DNA of 64,000 nucleotides, from assembly GCA_964523875.1 (NCBI GenBank), contig CAZGAS010000002.1, positions 17,132 to 81,131 on the forward strand, written 5' to 3'. This document shows positions 15,538 to 24,472 of the stretch, piece by piece. A model generated the notes under the pieces. The model saw only the letters and a list, made by a program, of their open reading frames with translations, did no database searches and was not told the DNA's origin. A program made the translations under genes and the position numbers. This stretch comes from JAUVHV01 sp964523875. Its GTDB lineage: Bacteria; Omnitrophota; Gorgyraeia; JABMRG01. Positions within the stretch are counted from its first letter, which is position 1. The number at the start of each line of letters is the position of its first letter.

Positions 15538-16676
15538 TAAAAGAGGCAATTGGAAAAGTAGTAGAGCATAAGGCCCTGACTGCTGTTGAGATGGATGCCG
15601 CATTCTCTGAAATTATGAGTGGAATAGCCGCCCCTTCACAAATAGCCGCGTTTATTACCGGCCTGCGTATGAAGGGCGAGACAGTTACAGAGATTACAGC
15701 TGCTGCTACGGTTATGAGGAGATTTGCCCGTACAATTGATATACAAGGCGGCCTTGATATTGACCGTAGCGATATTAATATAGAGAGAGAGGTAATACTC
15801 GATACCTGTGGTACAGGGGGAAGCGGCACGAATACATTTAATATTTCAACTACAGTCGCGTTTGTTGTCGCTGGCTGTGGTATTAAGATCGCGAAGCATG
15901 GTAATCGCTCTGTATCCAGCGCTTGCGGGTCAGCAGATGTCCTGGAGGCATTGGGAATCAATCTTGATATTGCACCTTCCAGGGTTGAAGAGTGTATAAA
16001 GCGTATTGGCATAGGTTTTATGTATGCCCCGTTATTTCACAAGGCCATGAAGCATGCAGCTGGCGTAAGGAAGGCGATAGGCATAAGAACTATATTTAAT
16101 ATATTAGGGCCTCTCTCAAATCCCGCTAACGCAACCTGTCAGGTTTTAGGAGTCTATAGCAGAGAGCTTACAGAGGTTATGGCAAAAGTGCTTTGCAAGC
16201 TTGGCCTGAAAAAAGCATTTGTTGTATATGGCCTGGACACGCTAGATGAGATATCGGTTACAGGGCCTACGCAGATATCTGAACTAAAGGGAAACAAGGT
16301 TAAGACCTATCAGGTAAGGCCTGAACAATTCGGTTTTAAAAGAATGCCTTTAAAGAGTATCGCGGGCGGGGATGCTGCTAAGAACTCTAGAATAGTCCTC
16401 TCCGTGCTAAAAGGCGCTAAAGGTGCCAAGCGGGATGTAGTATTAATAAACGCTGCATATGGGCTTATCGCGGCGGGAAAAGCAGTCAATGTTAAAGAGG
16501 CTCTCAAGATGGCAGAATATTCTATTGATTCAGGTATGGCACTTAATAAGCTTAATCAGCTTCAGGCCTTTACCCGTTTATCAGCAGGCCGCGCTCGTAA
16601 GGGCACATTAAACAGCATAAGTCGACAGGGTCCTGCCCGCCCTCGGCCATTGAAGAGGAAGATGCCGCGGCTCTAA
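15534..16676 (+). CDS. trpD: Anthranilate phosphoribosyltransferase, with unusual basic C-terminal tail
   Basis: This 380-residue enzyme transfers phosphoribose from PRPP to anthranilate. It has the glycine-rich PRPP motif DTCGTGGSGTNTFNIST near residue 90, KHGNRSVSSACGSADVLEALG near 120 and the metal-site region LDEISVTGPT near 240. An insert, RFARTIDIQGGLDIDRSDIN, lies in the N-terminal part. After the normal end of the fold (AFTRLSAG) there is a tail of about 25 residues rich in Arg, Lys and Pro, encoded by unusually GC-rich DNA at 16590-16675. This may be a repeat-derived extension. Confidence 0.95.
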   Translation: MIKEAIGKVVEHKALTAVEMDAAFSEIMSGIAAPSQIAAFITGLRMKGETVTEITAAATVMRRFARTIDIQGGLDIDRSDINIEREVILDTCGTGGSGTNTFNISTTVAFVVAGCGIKIAKHGNRSVSSACGSADVLEALGINLDIAPSRVEECIKRIGIGFMYAPLFHKAMKHAAGVRKAIGIRTIFNILGPLSNPANATCQVLGVYSRELTEVMAKVLCKLGLKKAFVVYGLDTLDEISVTGPTQISELKGNKVKTYQVRPEQFGFKRMPLKSIAGGDAAKNSRIVLSVLKGAKGAKRDVVLINAAYGLIAAGKAVNVKEALKMAEYSIDSGMALNKLNQLQAFTRLSAGRARKGTLNSISRQGPARPRPLKRKMPRL

Positions 16677-16698
16677 ACCAATGAGGCTTTAAAAAGAG

Positions 16699-17478
16699 AT
16701 GATACTCTCAGATATTATTGAGGCAAAAAGAGCGCATATTGAGCAATCAAAAAAGGTAATGTCGCTTGAATATATTAAGCACTGCCTTTCTAAGAAGAAT
16801 ATCCTTAGGCGTAATTTTAAGCAGGCGATAAGCCAATCACATGATATCAATATCATCGCTGAGATAAAGCGCGCGTCACCGACGAGAGGTGTTATAAGGC
16901 AGGAGTTTGACCCTAAAAATATTGCCAGAGAGTACCAAATAAATGGTGCGGCGGCTATCTCAGTATTAACAGAGGAAAATTTCTTTAAGGGTAGTCTCAG
17001 CTATATAAAAGAGATAAAAAAGGTTACAAATTTACCGGTTTTAAGGAAAGACTTTATTATAGAGGAATACCAGGTCTATGAATCCGCTTTGGCTGAGGCT
17101 GATGCTATTTTACTGATCACTCATATACTTTCAAAAGAAGAGATAATCAAACTTTCCGGACTTGCTAAATCATTAAACATGGCGGTTTTGTGTGAAGCGC
17201 ACAGCAAGGAAGAGCTGGAAAAGGCGATAAGCGCGAGGCAGGATATAATAGGTATAAATAACAGAGATCTTAATACATTCAAGCTTAGCATAAGTACCAC
17301 TGAAAATCTTATAGGTATAGTGCCTAGCGGTAAGATTATTGTCAGTGAAAGTGGCATACGCACTCGTTCAGACATACTTTTTTTAAAGAGTATTGGCGCG
17401 AGCGCTGTATTGATCGGCGAGGTCTTTATGGATGCTGAGGATATTGGTAAAAAGGTACGCGAATTTACCGGGAAATGA
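16699..17478 (+). CDS. trpC: Indole-3-glycerol phosphate synthase
   Basis: This 259-residue (beta/alpha)8 barrel decarboxylates and closes the ring of CdRP to indole-glycerol phosphate. The N-terminus MILSDIIEAKRAHIE is typical. Catalytic words are IAEIKRASPTRG near residue 55, VLTEENFFKGS, LRKDFIIEEYQVYE, IGINNRDLNTF and VSESGI. It ends one base before the trpF ATG. Confidence 0.97.
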   Translation: MILSDIIEAKRAHIEQSKKVMSLEYIKHCLSKKNILRRNFKQAISQSHDINIIAEIKRASPTRGVIRQEFDPKNIAREYQINGAAAISVLTEENFFKGSLSYIKEIKKVTNLPVLRKDFIIEEYQVYESALAEADAILLITHILSKEEIIKLSGLAKSLNMAVLCEAHSKEELEKAISARQDIIGINNRDLNTFKLSISTTENLIGIVPSGKIIVSESGIRTRSDILFLKSIGASAVLIGEVFMDAEDIGKKVREFTGK

Positions 17479-17479
17479 T

Positions 17480-18100
17480 ATGGCAAAGGTGAAGATATGT
17501 GGCATTACAAGCTTGAAGGACGCGCTTGCTGCGCAAGATTCCGGAGCTGATTTTTTAGGTTTTGTCTTTGCTGATAGCCCTAGGAAGGTAGCGCCTGAGA
17601 AGGCCGGAGAGATTATTGCTAAATTATCCCCATCTGTAAAGATAGTCGCGCTATTTGTAAATGAGATAAAAGATAAGGTTTTTGAAGCTGTGCAAAAAAT
17701 GGGGAGGGTAGACCTTTTACAATTTCACGGAGATGAGACCTCCAAATATTGTCAATGCTTTACAGAGCAAGAGATTATAAAGGTTTTCCGGATCCGCAAC
17801 GAGGCATCTATCGCGCCTATCAGGTCTTTTGATGGTATAGATTTTGTCTTGCTTGATACTTTTGAGCCCGGCCGGTATGGCGGCACAGGTAAGAGGCTTG
17901 ATTTATCTCTTGTAACCGGATTAACCCAGCTTGGTAAACCTATATTCTTGTCAGGCGGCCTAAACCCCGATAATGTAAAGGATGCCGTGGAGAAGATAAG
18001 GCCGTTCTGTGTGGATGTTTCAAGCGGCGTAGAGAAAGAGCCGGGAAAGAAAGACCCAAAATTAGTCGCGAGATTTATTCAGAATGCTAAATCAAGTTAA
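17480..18100 (+). CDS. trpF: Phosphoribosylanthranilate isomerase
   Basis: This 206-residue barrel catalyses the Amadori rearrangement that precedes TrpC. The ATG at 17480 gives the standard start AKVKICGITSLKDA with the catalytic Cys; an upstream in-frame start at 17432 lies inside trpC and is not credible. Other motifs are LGFVFADSPRKV, LLQFHGDE near residue 85, FVLLDTFEPGRYGGTG with the catalytic Asp and LSGGLNPDNV. It is a separate gene, not fused to trpC. Confidence 0.95.
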   Translation: MAKVKICGITSLKDALAAQDSGADFLGFVFADSPRKVAPEKAGEIIAKLSPSVKIVALFVNEIKDKVFEAVQKMGRVDLLQFHGDETSKYCQCFTEQEIIKVFRIRNEASIAPIRSFDGIDFVLLDTFEPGRYGGTGKRLDLSLVTGLTQLGKPIFLSGGLNPDNVKDAVEKIRPFCVDVSSGVEKEPGKKDPKLVARFIQNAKSS

Positions 18101-18132
18101 TCCGGTTTAAAAGAGATGATTTCGAAGGAAAG

Positions 18133-19362
18133 ATGATGAAACCTGTTTTTCAATTAATTGACAAAAGTAGGCATAAACTCATATGGCTTACAACGCGGCT
18201 TATCTCTATTCCTACAATCAATCCCCCGGGTGATAATTACGAGAAGATAGTTTTATTGCTCGAAAAATACTGTAAACGGCTTGCCCTGGATACAAGACGT
18301 GTAATAACGCCGAAGAGCGAACTTAAAAAATACAATATAAACACAGGTTCTGAGAGGATAAGCCTGATAGCTAATTGGGATCTTAGAGCTAAAAAAACCC
18401 TGCACATAAATGGCCATTATGATGTTGTTCCCACAACGTCAAGTTGGAAGACCGATCCATTCAGGCCTGTTCTGAAACAGGGGAAGCTTTATGGGCGCGG
18501 TACAGAAGACATGAAGGCCAATATAGCCGTTACCCTCATCGCGATAGAGGCGCTTAAAGCCAATAGCATTAAGCCGAAATGCAATATTGAACTCTCTTTT
18601 ACCCCTGATGAGGAGACAGGCGGGAGGACAGGTTTCGGCTATCTTGTGAAAAAGAATATTATAAGGCCTGATTACGCTATAAGTGAAGGCCATTGTAATG
18701 ATTATATATCATATGGGAATAAAGGGATTGCCTGGTTTCAGATAGAGGTCAAGGGGAGGTCTTGTCATGGAAGTGAGCCCTATAAAGGGGTAAATGCTTT
18801 TGAAAAGATGCTCTATGTAGCGAACGCGTTTTTATCCCTTAAAAAAAGAATACACAAGAGAAAAACACTCTTTTACACCAAGTCTGAAAAGAACCGCTTT
18901 TCAACCATAATGATGGGCGGAGAGGTCTGGGGCGGACATAAAACGAATATTGTTCCTGACAGGACATGCTTTACAATAGACCGTAGATTTTTGCCGGAAG
19001 AGAATATAAAGGGTGTCAAAAAAGAGATATCCGATCTTATTAAAGAGATAAAAAAGAAAGACAAAGACCTCGATATAGCGGTGCATCTTATAAGTGAAGA
19101 AGACTCTGTTGTCTCGGATGAGAATAATAACTTATTTAAACAGTTTAAGACCTCGGTAAGGAGTGTCTTAAAAAAGACCCCAAAATGCGCCCTCTTATCA
19201 GGGGCTACAGATATAAGGTTTTTGATAAGAAAAGGTATCCCCAGTTTGGGGTATTCAGTGGATGGGGGAGGCTCGGCCCACTCTGATAATGAATTCATTT
19301 ACACAAAGAGCTTGATTAATACAACAAAGATATTCGCGGATGTTATTGGTAACTTAAGATAA
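18133..19362 (+). CDS. M20 family zinc peptidase/deacylase (ArgE/DapE/ACY1-like)
   Basis: This 409-residue cytoplasmic amidohydrolase has the di-zinc ligands expected of M20 enzymes: GHYDVV with H95 and D97, the bridging Asp in GRGTEDMK (D126), and the DEETGG pair near E160-E161. A dimerisation domain follows, around residues 190-310, and a final metal His probably lies in GGSAHSDNEF near 384. M20 members remove succinyl or acetyl groups from diaminopimelate, ornithine and related intermediates, or cut dipeptides. Substrate cannot be told from the sequence. It sits between trpF and trpB within the tryptophan run, with 12 bases to trpB, so it is probably co-expressed with amino-acid synthesis. 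Confidence 0.88.
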   Translation: MMKPVFQLIDKSRHKLIWLTTRLISIPTINPPGDNYEKIVLLLEKYCKRLALDTRRVITPKSELKKYNINTGSERISLIANWDLRAKKTLHINGHYDVVPTTSSWKTDPFRPVLKQGKLYGRGTEDMKANIAVTLIAIEALKANSIKPKCNIELSFTPDEETGGRTGFGYLVKKNIIRPDYAISEGHCNDYISYGNKGIAWFQIEVKGRSCHGSEPYKGVNAFEKMLYVANAFLSLKKRIHKRKTLFYTKSEKNRFSTIMMGGEVWGGHKTNIVPDRTCFTIDRRFLPEENIKGVKKEISDLIKEIKKKDKDLDIAVHLISEEDSVVSDENNNLFKQFKTSVRSVLKKTPKCALLSGATDIRFLIRKGIPSLGYSVDGGGSAHSDNEFIYTKSLINTTKIFADVIGNLR

Positions 19363-19374
19363 AGGAAAAAAATA

Positions 19375-20541
19375 ATGAGACCTGATAAGAGAGGATATTT
19401 TGGGATCTTTGGCGGGAAATATGTACCAGAGACACTAATGGCAGCACTTGATGAGCTCGAAATAGAGTATAAGAAGTCCAGGAATAATAAGGGTTTCAAA
19501 AGAAAGCTTGATTATTATCTCAAACAGTATGCCGGAAGGCCCACGCCTCTCTATTTCGCGAAAAATTTAACCAAGCTTTTAGGCGGCGGTAGGATATATT
19601 TAAAGAGAGAGGACCTTTGCCACACTGGTGCGCATAAGATAAATAATACCTTAGGACAGGCGCTCCTAGCGTTAAAGATGAAGAAGCCGCGCATTATAGC
19701 GGAGACAGGCGCGGGCCAGCATGGTGTAGCGACAGCTACGGTCGGCGCGTTATTCGGGTTGGAATGTGATGTTTATATGGGCGAGGAGGATATAGAGCGC
19801 CAATCGCTCAATGTCTTCAGGATGAAACTTTTAGGAGCGCGTGTAATACCTGTCTCAACCGGTTCGAGAACATTAAAGGACGCTACAAACGAGGCATTAA
19901 GGGACTGGGTTACAAATGTTCGCACTACCCATTATATTATCGGTTCTGTTGTTGGCCCCCATCCTTACCCTGTTATGGTGCGTGATTTTCAGACTGTTAT
20001 TGGTAAAGAGGCTCAGGCCCAGCTCAAAGCTATTAAAGAGAAAGAGCCTGATTATCTCGTTGCTTGTGTCGGAGGTGGCTCAAATTCAATAGGCCTGTTT
20101 CACCCATACTTTAAATCAAGGTCTAAATTTATCGGTGTTGAAGCCGCGGGTTTTGGCGTAAGAACAGGCAAGCATGCCGCAACGTTGCTGGTGGGCAAGG
20201 TTGGTGTATTACACGGTTCGAAAAGCTACCTTTTGCAGGATAAAGATGGACAAGTTAAGATAGCCCATTCTATATCTGCGGGGTTAGATTATCCTGGTGT
20301 TGGCCCTGAGCACTCATTCTATAAGGATGATAAGCGAGCCAGATATGTGGCAGTAACAGATAAAGAGGCATTGTCTGCTATGCGATTGCTATCAGAGACT
20401 GAAGGCATTATTCCAGCGCTTGAGAGTGCTCATGCTATCGCGTATCTTAAAAAACTTAAGACAAGAAAAAATCAGGTAATTCTTCTTTGTTTGTCAGGCA
20501 GGGGTGACAAGGATATTGATATGATAAAGGATGTAATATAA
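19375..20541 (+). CDS. trpB: Tryptophan synthase beta chain
   Basis: This 388-residue PLP enzyme condenses indole and serine. It has the TrpB1-type start KRGYFGIFGGKYVPETLM, the PLP lysine in HTGAHKINNTLGQA near residue 87, ETGAGQHGVATA, the phosphate-binding CVGGGSNSIG and the late block GLDYPGVGPEHSF. It belongs to the classical group that pairs with TrpA, which follows about 80 bases downstream. Confidence 0.98.
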   Translation: MRPDKRGYFGIFGGKYVPETLMAALDELEIEYKKSRNNKGFKRKLDYYLKQYAGRPTPLYFAKNLTKLLGGGRIYLKREDLCHTGAHKINNTLGQALLALKMKKPRIIAETGAGQHGVATATVGALFGLECDVYMGEEDIERQSLNVFRMKLLGARVIPVSTGSRTLKDATNEALRDWVTNVRTTHYIIGSVVGPHPYPVMVRDFQTVIGKEAQAQLKAIKEKEPDYLVACVGGGSNSIGLFHPYFKSRSKFIGVEAAGFGVRTGKHAATLLVGKVGVLHGSKSYLLQDKDGQVKIAHSISAGLDYPGVGPEHSFYKDDKRARYVAVTDKEALSAMRLLSETEGIIPALESAHAIAYLKKLKTRKNQVILLCLSGRGDKDIDMIKDVI

Positions 20542-20624
20542 TGTAGGTGCTTCGGCCGCGCAACTAATTCCGGTATTTGATTTTAGGTTTTTGGTTGTCG
20601 CCAAACTTGGAGGATCTCAAGAGA

Positions 20625-21422
20625 GTGAATAGGATAGATAAGAGATTTAATGATATAAGCAGGCAGAAGAGAAAGGCTTTTATAGCGTATATCTGCGCTG
20701 GGGATCCTGATATACCTACTACAGAGAAACTCGTATTAGAGCTTGATCAGGTAGGGGTGGATATTCTCGAGCTTGGTATCCCCTTTTCAGACCCTTTAGC
20801 AGATGGCCCTACAATACAAAAAGCATCTCAACGCGCGCTTAAGAAGGGGATTAATATGGATAAGATTTTTTCCCTTATACGTTCATTGCGAAAAAAGACA
20901 GGTATTCCCATAGTTCTTATGGGTTATTATAATCCTGTATACAGTTACGGTATAGCGCGTTTCATTAAAGAGGCAACGAGATCGGGCGCGGATGGTATAA
21001 TTGTTCCTGACCTTATTCCTGAGGAGGCTGATGAGCTAATCTTTGTCGCCAGGCAATACGATTTTAAAACCATATTTCTAGTAGCGCCAACAAGCACCAG
21101 AAAAAGAATAAAACTAATAGCAGAGAAATCAACAGGTTTTATATATTATGTATCACTAGCAGGTGTAACCGGTGCCCGAGCGGTGTTACCGACGCGTATA
21201 AGAGATCACATAAAGGAGATTAAGGCCTTAAGCAGGAAACCTGTTTGTGTTGGATTTGGTGTTTCAACAACAAGGCAGGTTAAGAGTTTAAGCGCCTATT
21301 GTGATGGTGTGATAGTAGGCAGTGCTATCATAAACAAAATAGAGAATAGCCTGCCTGATAAGCCCAAGGCCATAAGAGAGGCCGCGCGCTTTGTAAAAGG
21401 TATAGCTCGGGGAGTTAGATAA
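20625..21422 (+). CDS. trpA: Tryptophan synthase alpha chain
   Basis: This 265-residue barrel cleaves indole-glycerol phosphate and channels indole to TrpB. Catalytic residues sit in LELGIPFSDPLADGPTIQKA (Glu and Asp), followed by MGYYNPV, IVPDLIPEEA, YYVSLAGVTGAR and VGFGVST. The GTG at 20625 is preferred: it gives the usual NRIDKRFNDI start and has GGAGG at 20609-20613 upstream, whereas the TTG at 20577 adds 16 atypical residues. The TAA overlaps the manC ATG. Confidence 0.95.
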   Translation: MNRIDKRFNDISRQKRKAFIAYICAGDPDIPTTEKLVLELDQVGVDILELGIPFSDPLADGPTIQKASQRALKKGINMDKIFSLIRSLRKKTGIPIVLMGYYNPVYSYGIARFIKEATRSGADGIIVPDLIPEEADELIFVARQYDFKTIFLVAPTSTRKRIKLIAEKSTGFIYYVSLAGVTGARAVLPTRIRDHIKEIKALSRKPVCVGFGVSTTRQVKSLSAYCDGVIVGSAIINKIENSLPDKPKAIREAARFVKGIARGVR

Positions 21423-22525
21423 TGTTGCATGGAATAATAATCGCGGGTGGTGCGGGTAAAAGGCTTTGGCCTAAGTCGAGAAAGTCTATGCCAAAGTTCT
21501 TTTTAAAGATTAATGGTCAAAAGACCCTGCTTGAGCAGTCGATAGACAGGGTAAAAGCGGTCATGCCTTTAGATAATATTTTAATTATCACGAACAAGGC
21601 ACATCTTGAGCCTATTAGAAAGGCTCTACCGTGGTTTCCCCGGAAGAATATTATCGCGGAGCCTGTTTCAAGAAATACCGCCCCCGCGATCTCGTTAGCG
21701 GTAGCTTTTGTCAGTAAGAAGGACCCTGATGGAGTGATAATTGTTATTCCCGCTGACCAGATAATAAATGATATGCCCGCCGTTAAAGAGATTTTTAAGC
21801 TCTCATCTCAGGTGGCTCGTATTAAAGATTCTATTATTACTATTGGCATAAAGCCAAGTTCACCCGCAACGGGTTATGGTTATATAAAAACCAGCAGGCT
21901 ATATAGGAAGTTAACAGGCAAGAAGACACACTTTGGTATGTATTATGTGGATAAATTTACAGAGAAGCCATCTTCTCAAAGAGCAAAGGCTTTTATAAAA
22001 TCTAAAAGGTACTTGTGGAATAGCGGTATCTTTATTGGAAAGGCGAAAGTCTTTTTAGAGGAATTTAAATGTCATAGTCCCGCTGTTTACAGTGTCCTCT
22101 CCAGGATGGAAAAATATCTGGGAACAGATAGGCAGCAAGCCATGATAAATCGCCAGTATAAAAATTTTCCTGATATATCAATAGATTACGCGATTATGGA
22201 AAAGACGAAAAAAGGCTTGGTAGTAAAATCAAATATTCATTGGGATGATATCGGTACATGGAACGGGTTTAAAAAATATTTAGAGCGGGATAACGACAAT
22301 AACAGCATAGACTCGAAACATATTGGTATCAATACGCGGAACTCGGTTATTATTGGCGAAAGATCTCACTTGGTCGCTACAATTGGTGTGGATAATATGA
22401 TAATCGTGCAGACACCTGATGCTACGCTTATATGTTCCAGAGAATACGCTGAAGATGTCAAGGATCTGGTTGAATTGGCGGAAAAGAAACTTTTAAAGGA
22501 TAAAGACAAGTGGCCCGTATTTTAG
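21422..22525 (+). CDS. manC: Mannose-1-phosphate guanylyltransferase
   Basis: This 367-residue nucleotidyltransferase has the GGAGKRLWPKSR pyrophosphorylase motif at residues 8-19, PKFFLKI, AEPVSRNTAPAIS near 80, IPADQII near 105, and FTEKPS with the catalytic Lys. It makes GDP-mannose for surface polysaccharides. The C-terminal phosphomannose isomerase domain of bifunctional enzymes is absent. It overlaps trpA by one base and ruvX by 16 bases. Confidence 0.92.
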   Translation: MLHGIIIAGGAGKRLWPKSRKSMPKFFLKINGQKTLLEQSIDRVKAVMPLDNILIITNKAHLEPIRKALPWFPRKNIIAEPVSRNTAPAISLAVAFVSKKDPDGVIIVIPADQIINDMPAVKEIFKLSSQVARIKDSIITIGIKPSSPATGYGYIKTSRLYRKLTGKKTHFGMYYVDKFTEKPSSQRAKAFIKSKRYLWNSGIFIGKAKVFLEEFKCHSPAVYSVLSRMEKYLGTDRQQAMINRQYKNFPDISIDYAIMEKTKKGLVVKSNIHWDDIGTWNGFKKYLERDNDNNSIDSKHIGINTRNSVIIGERSHLVATIGVDNMIIVQTPDATLICSREYAEDVKDLVELAEKKLLKDKDKWPVF

Positions 22526-22932
22526 GACTGGATTTAGGTACTAAAAGAATAGGCGTAGCTGTAAGCGATGAATCTCAGGTTATAAGCTTTACCGCGGAGA
22601 CCATGAACGTAACAAATATCAAGGCCTCTTTAAGCCATATAACAGGCCTTATTAAACATTACAACGCGGATAAAGTGGTTATTGGGTTGCCGTTGAATAT
22701 GAATGGCACAAAAGGCCCGCAGGCAGAGAAGGCGCTAGATTTCGCAAAACGATTACAACACAGAGTCAGCGCTGAGGTCTTAACATTTGACGAGCGGCTG
22801 ACTACAAGCCAAGGCGAGCAGATATTAATCTCCGCTGATATGAGTAGAGAAAAAAGAAAGAAACACATAGATAAGTTGGCGGCGCAGATAATGCTGCAGG
22901 CATATCTGGATTGCAGTAAGAATAAAGTATAA
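22510..22932 (+). CDS. ruvX: RuvX/YqgF pre-16S rRNA nuclease (RNase H-like fold)
   Basis: This 140-residue protein begins, from a GTG at 22510 inside the manC end, with ARILGLDLGTKRIGVAVSDE. That carries the first catalytic Asp of the RNase H-like fold. VVIGLPLNMNGTKGPQA and FDERLTTSQGEQIL follow, and a conserved Asp lies in HIDKLAAQIMLQAYLD. The family matures 16S rRNA 5' ends. It is the last gene of the long his-trp run; a repeat element follows. Confidence 0.93.
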   Translation: MARILGLDLGTKRIGVAVSDESQVISFTAETMNVTNIKASLSHITGLIKHYNADKVVIGLPLNMNGTKGPQAEKALDFAKRLQHRVSAEVLTFDERLTTSQGEQILISADMSREKRKKHIDKLAAQIMLQAYLDCSKNKV

Positions 22933-22938
22933 GTGTTG

Positions 22939-23089
22939 GAAACAGTTTCTTAAATGCTTCAGAGTTATTTTAGCAGCATTTAAGGAACCTTCTTGTATGA
23001 AAATTTTATGAGCGGTTTCTCAAATATGATAGAACCGTATTAGCCATATTTAAGGAACCTTCTTGTATGAAAATTTTATGAGCGGTTTC
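22939..23089. repeat. Two tandem copies of a structured 70/81-bp dispersed repeat
   Basis: The first copy, 22939-23019, begins with GAAAC and ends with GTTTC. A 39-base stretch at 22981-23019 is repeated identically at 23051-23089, a 70-bp period. In the first copy CTTAAATGCT pairs perfectly with AGCATTTAAG across a 16-base loop; in the second AAATATG pairs with CATATTT. The stem is thus kept although its bases changed. Each copy also has the palindrome-like AAGGAACCTT and the end word GAGCGGTTTC. A third copy is at 51959-52039. Confidence 0.93.
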
Positions 23090-23116
23090 AATACTTTAAA
23101 ATAAGGAGCTAAAACA

Positions 23117-24385
23117 TTGCATAAAGAGACAGTTTTAAATAATGGCCTTAAGGTTATTACCAATAAGTTTCCTGACGCGCATTCACTCTCTGTTGGGCTT
23201 TGGATAAGAACAGGCGGCAGGTATGAGACATTGAAAAATCAGGGTATATCGCATTTTATGGAGCACATGCTTTTTAAGGGCACAAAGAACCGTTCTTGCC
23301 AGCAGATAAAACAGGCTATCGAGGAGAAAGGCGGCGCGTTCAATGCCTTTACATCAGAAGAGTGTGTCTGCTATTATGTAAAGATACTGTCACGGCAGTT
23401 GACTCTTGCCTGTGATGTGCTCTCTGACATGGTTTTAAACTCTGTATTTAATGATAAAGAGATAGAGAAGGAGCGTAAGGTTATATTCGAGGAGATACGT
23501 ATGTATCTTGACCTGCCTATGCAGTATGTGCACGATCTTCTTGATGAGCTTTTATGGCCGGATCATCCTCTAGGCCTCCCTCTTGTAGGAAACTATGATA
23601 TTGTAGGCGCTATTAGCAGGCGAGACCTCAAGGCTCAGAAGGATATTTTTTATGTACCGAATAACATTATCGCGGTCGCTTGCGGAAACATCAACCATGA
23701 TGAATTTGTAGCCGCAATGAATAAGGCCTTTGGCAAGAGAAGGCCTGTAAAACAACCGGCATTCAAGAGGGCGCCTAAATCTATTGGTATAAGACGTTCC
23801 AGTTTTTTTCATAAAGATACAGAGCAGACGCATCTCTGTCTCGGGCTTAAAGGGTTAAGCCGTAAAGACCCCTTGCGTTTCGGGCTGGCGCTTTTGAATA
23901 TCATTCTTGGTGGTAATATGTCAAGCAGGCTTTTTAATGAAATAAGAGAGAAGAGGTCTCTCGCGTATGAGATTGGCTCATCCACTAAGTCATATTCTGA
24001 CACAGGTTCATTCTTTATACATGCGGGTGTTGACAACAGAAAGATTAAGGAAGCTGTCTTAATCATGATTAGGGAGCTTGGTAAGGCAAGAAGGCATTTG
24101 GTAACCAAGAAAGAGCTTAGTATGGCTAAGGAGTGTTTTAAAAGCGGCCTGCTTATGGCGTTGGAAAATACTATGTCGAATATGCTCTTTTTTGGAGAGC
24201 AGTCTTCTATAACCGGAAAGATTACGACAAAAGATAAGATACTCGATGAGGTTGGAAAAGTAGATGTTGGTATGATAAAAGAGGTGGCAACAAAGCTTTT
24301 TTATCCTGAGGCATTGAAACTGGCGGTTATCGGCCCGCAGACGGATAGGGAAAAACTCGAGTTAGAGAGTCTTTTTATCTCGTAG
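23117..24385 (+). CDS. M16 family zinc metallopeptidase (mitochondrial processing peptidase-like)
   Basis: This 422-residue pitrilysin-family peptidase has the inverted zinc motif HFMEH at residues 46-50, the downstream glutamate region KERKVIFEEIRM near 120, and the late R/Y block LFNEIREKRSLAYEIGS that closes the active site. Such single-chain bacterial M16 proteins act as homodimeric peptidases, often near rpsO/pnp. The start is TTG at 23117, preceded by AAGGAG at 23102-23107. No signal peptide is visible, so a cytoplasmic site is likely. Confidence 0.92.
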   Translation: MHKETVLNNGLKVITNKFPDAHSLSVGLWIRTGGRYETLKNQGISHFMEHMLFKGTKNRSCQQIKQAIEEKGGAFNAFTSEECVCYYVKILSRQLTLACDVLSDMVLNSVFNDKEIEKERKVIFEEIRMYLDLPMQYVHDLLDELLWPDHPLGLPLVGNYDIVGAISRRDLKAQKDIFYVPNNIIAVACGNINHDEFVAAMNKAFGKRRPVKQPAFKRAPKSIGIRRSSFFHKDTEQTHLCLGLKGLSRKDPLRFGLALLNIILGGNMSSRLFNEIREKRSLAYEIGSSTKSYSDTGSFFIHAGVDNRKIKEAVLIMIRELGKARRHLVTKKELSMAKECFKSGLLMALENTMSNMLFFGEQSSITGKITTKDKILDEVGKVDVGMIKEVATKLFYPEALKLAVIGPQTDREKLELESLFIS

Positions 24386-24472
24386 TGTAAAATCTGTTAT
24401 AGTTTTCGCAAATGCCTGTTAAAAAATATATAATAATATAGTTTTTATTATTAAAAAAAGAAGGTTTATTTT

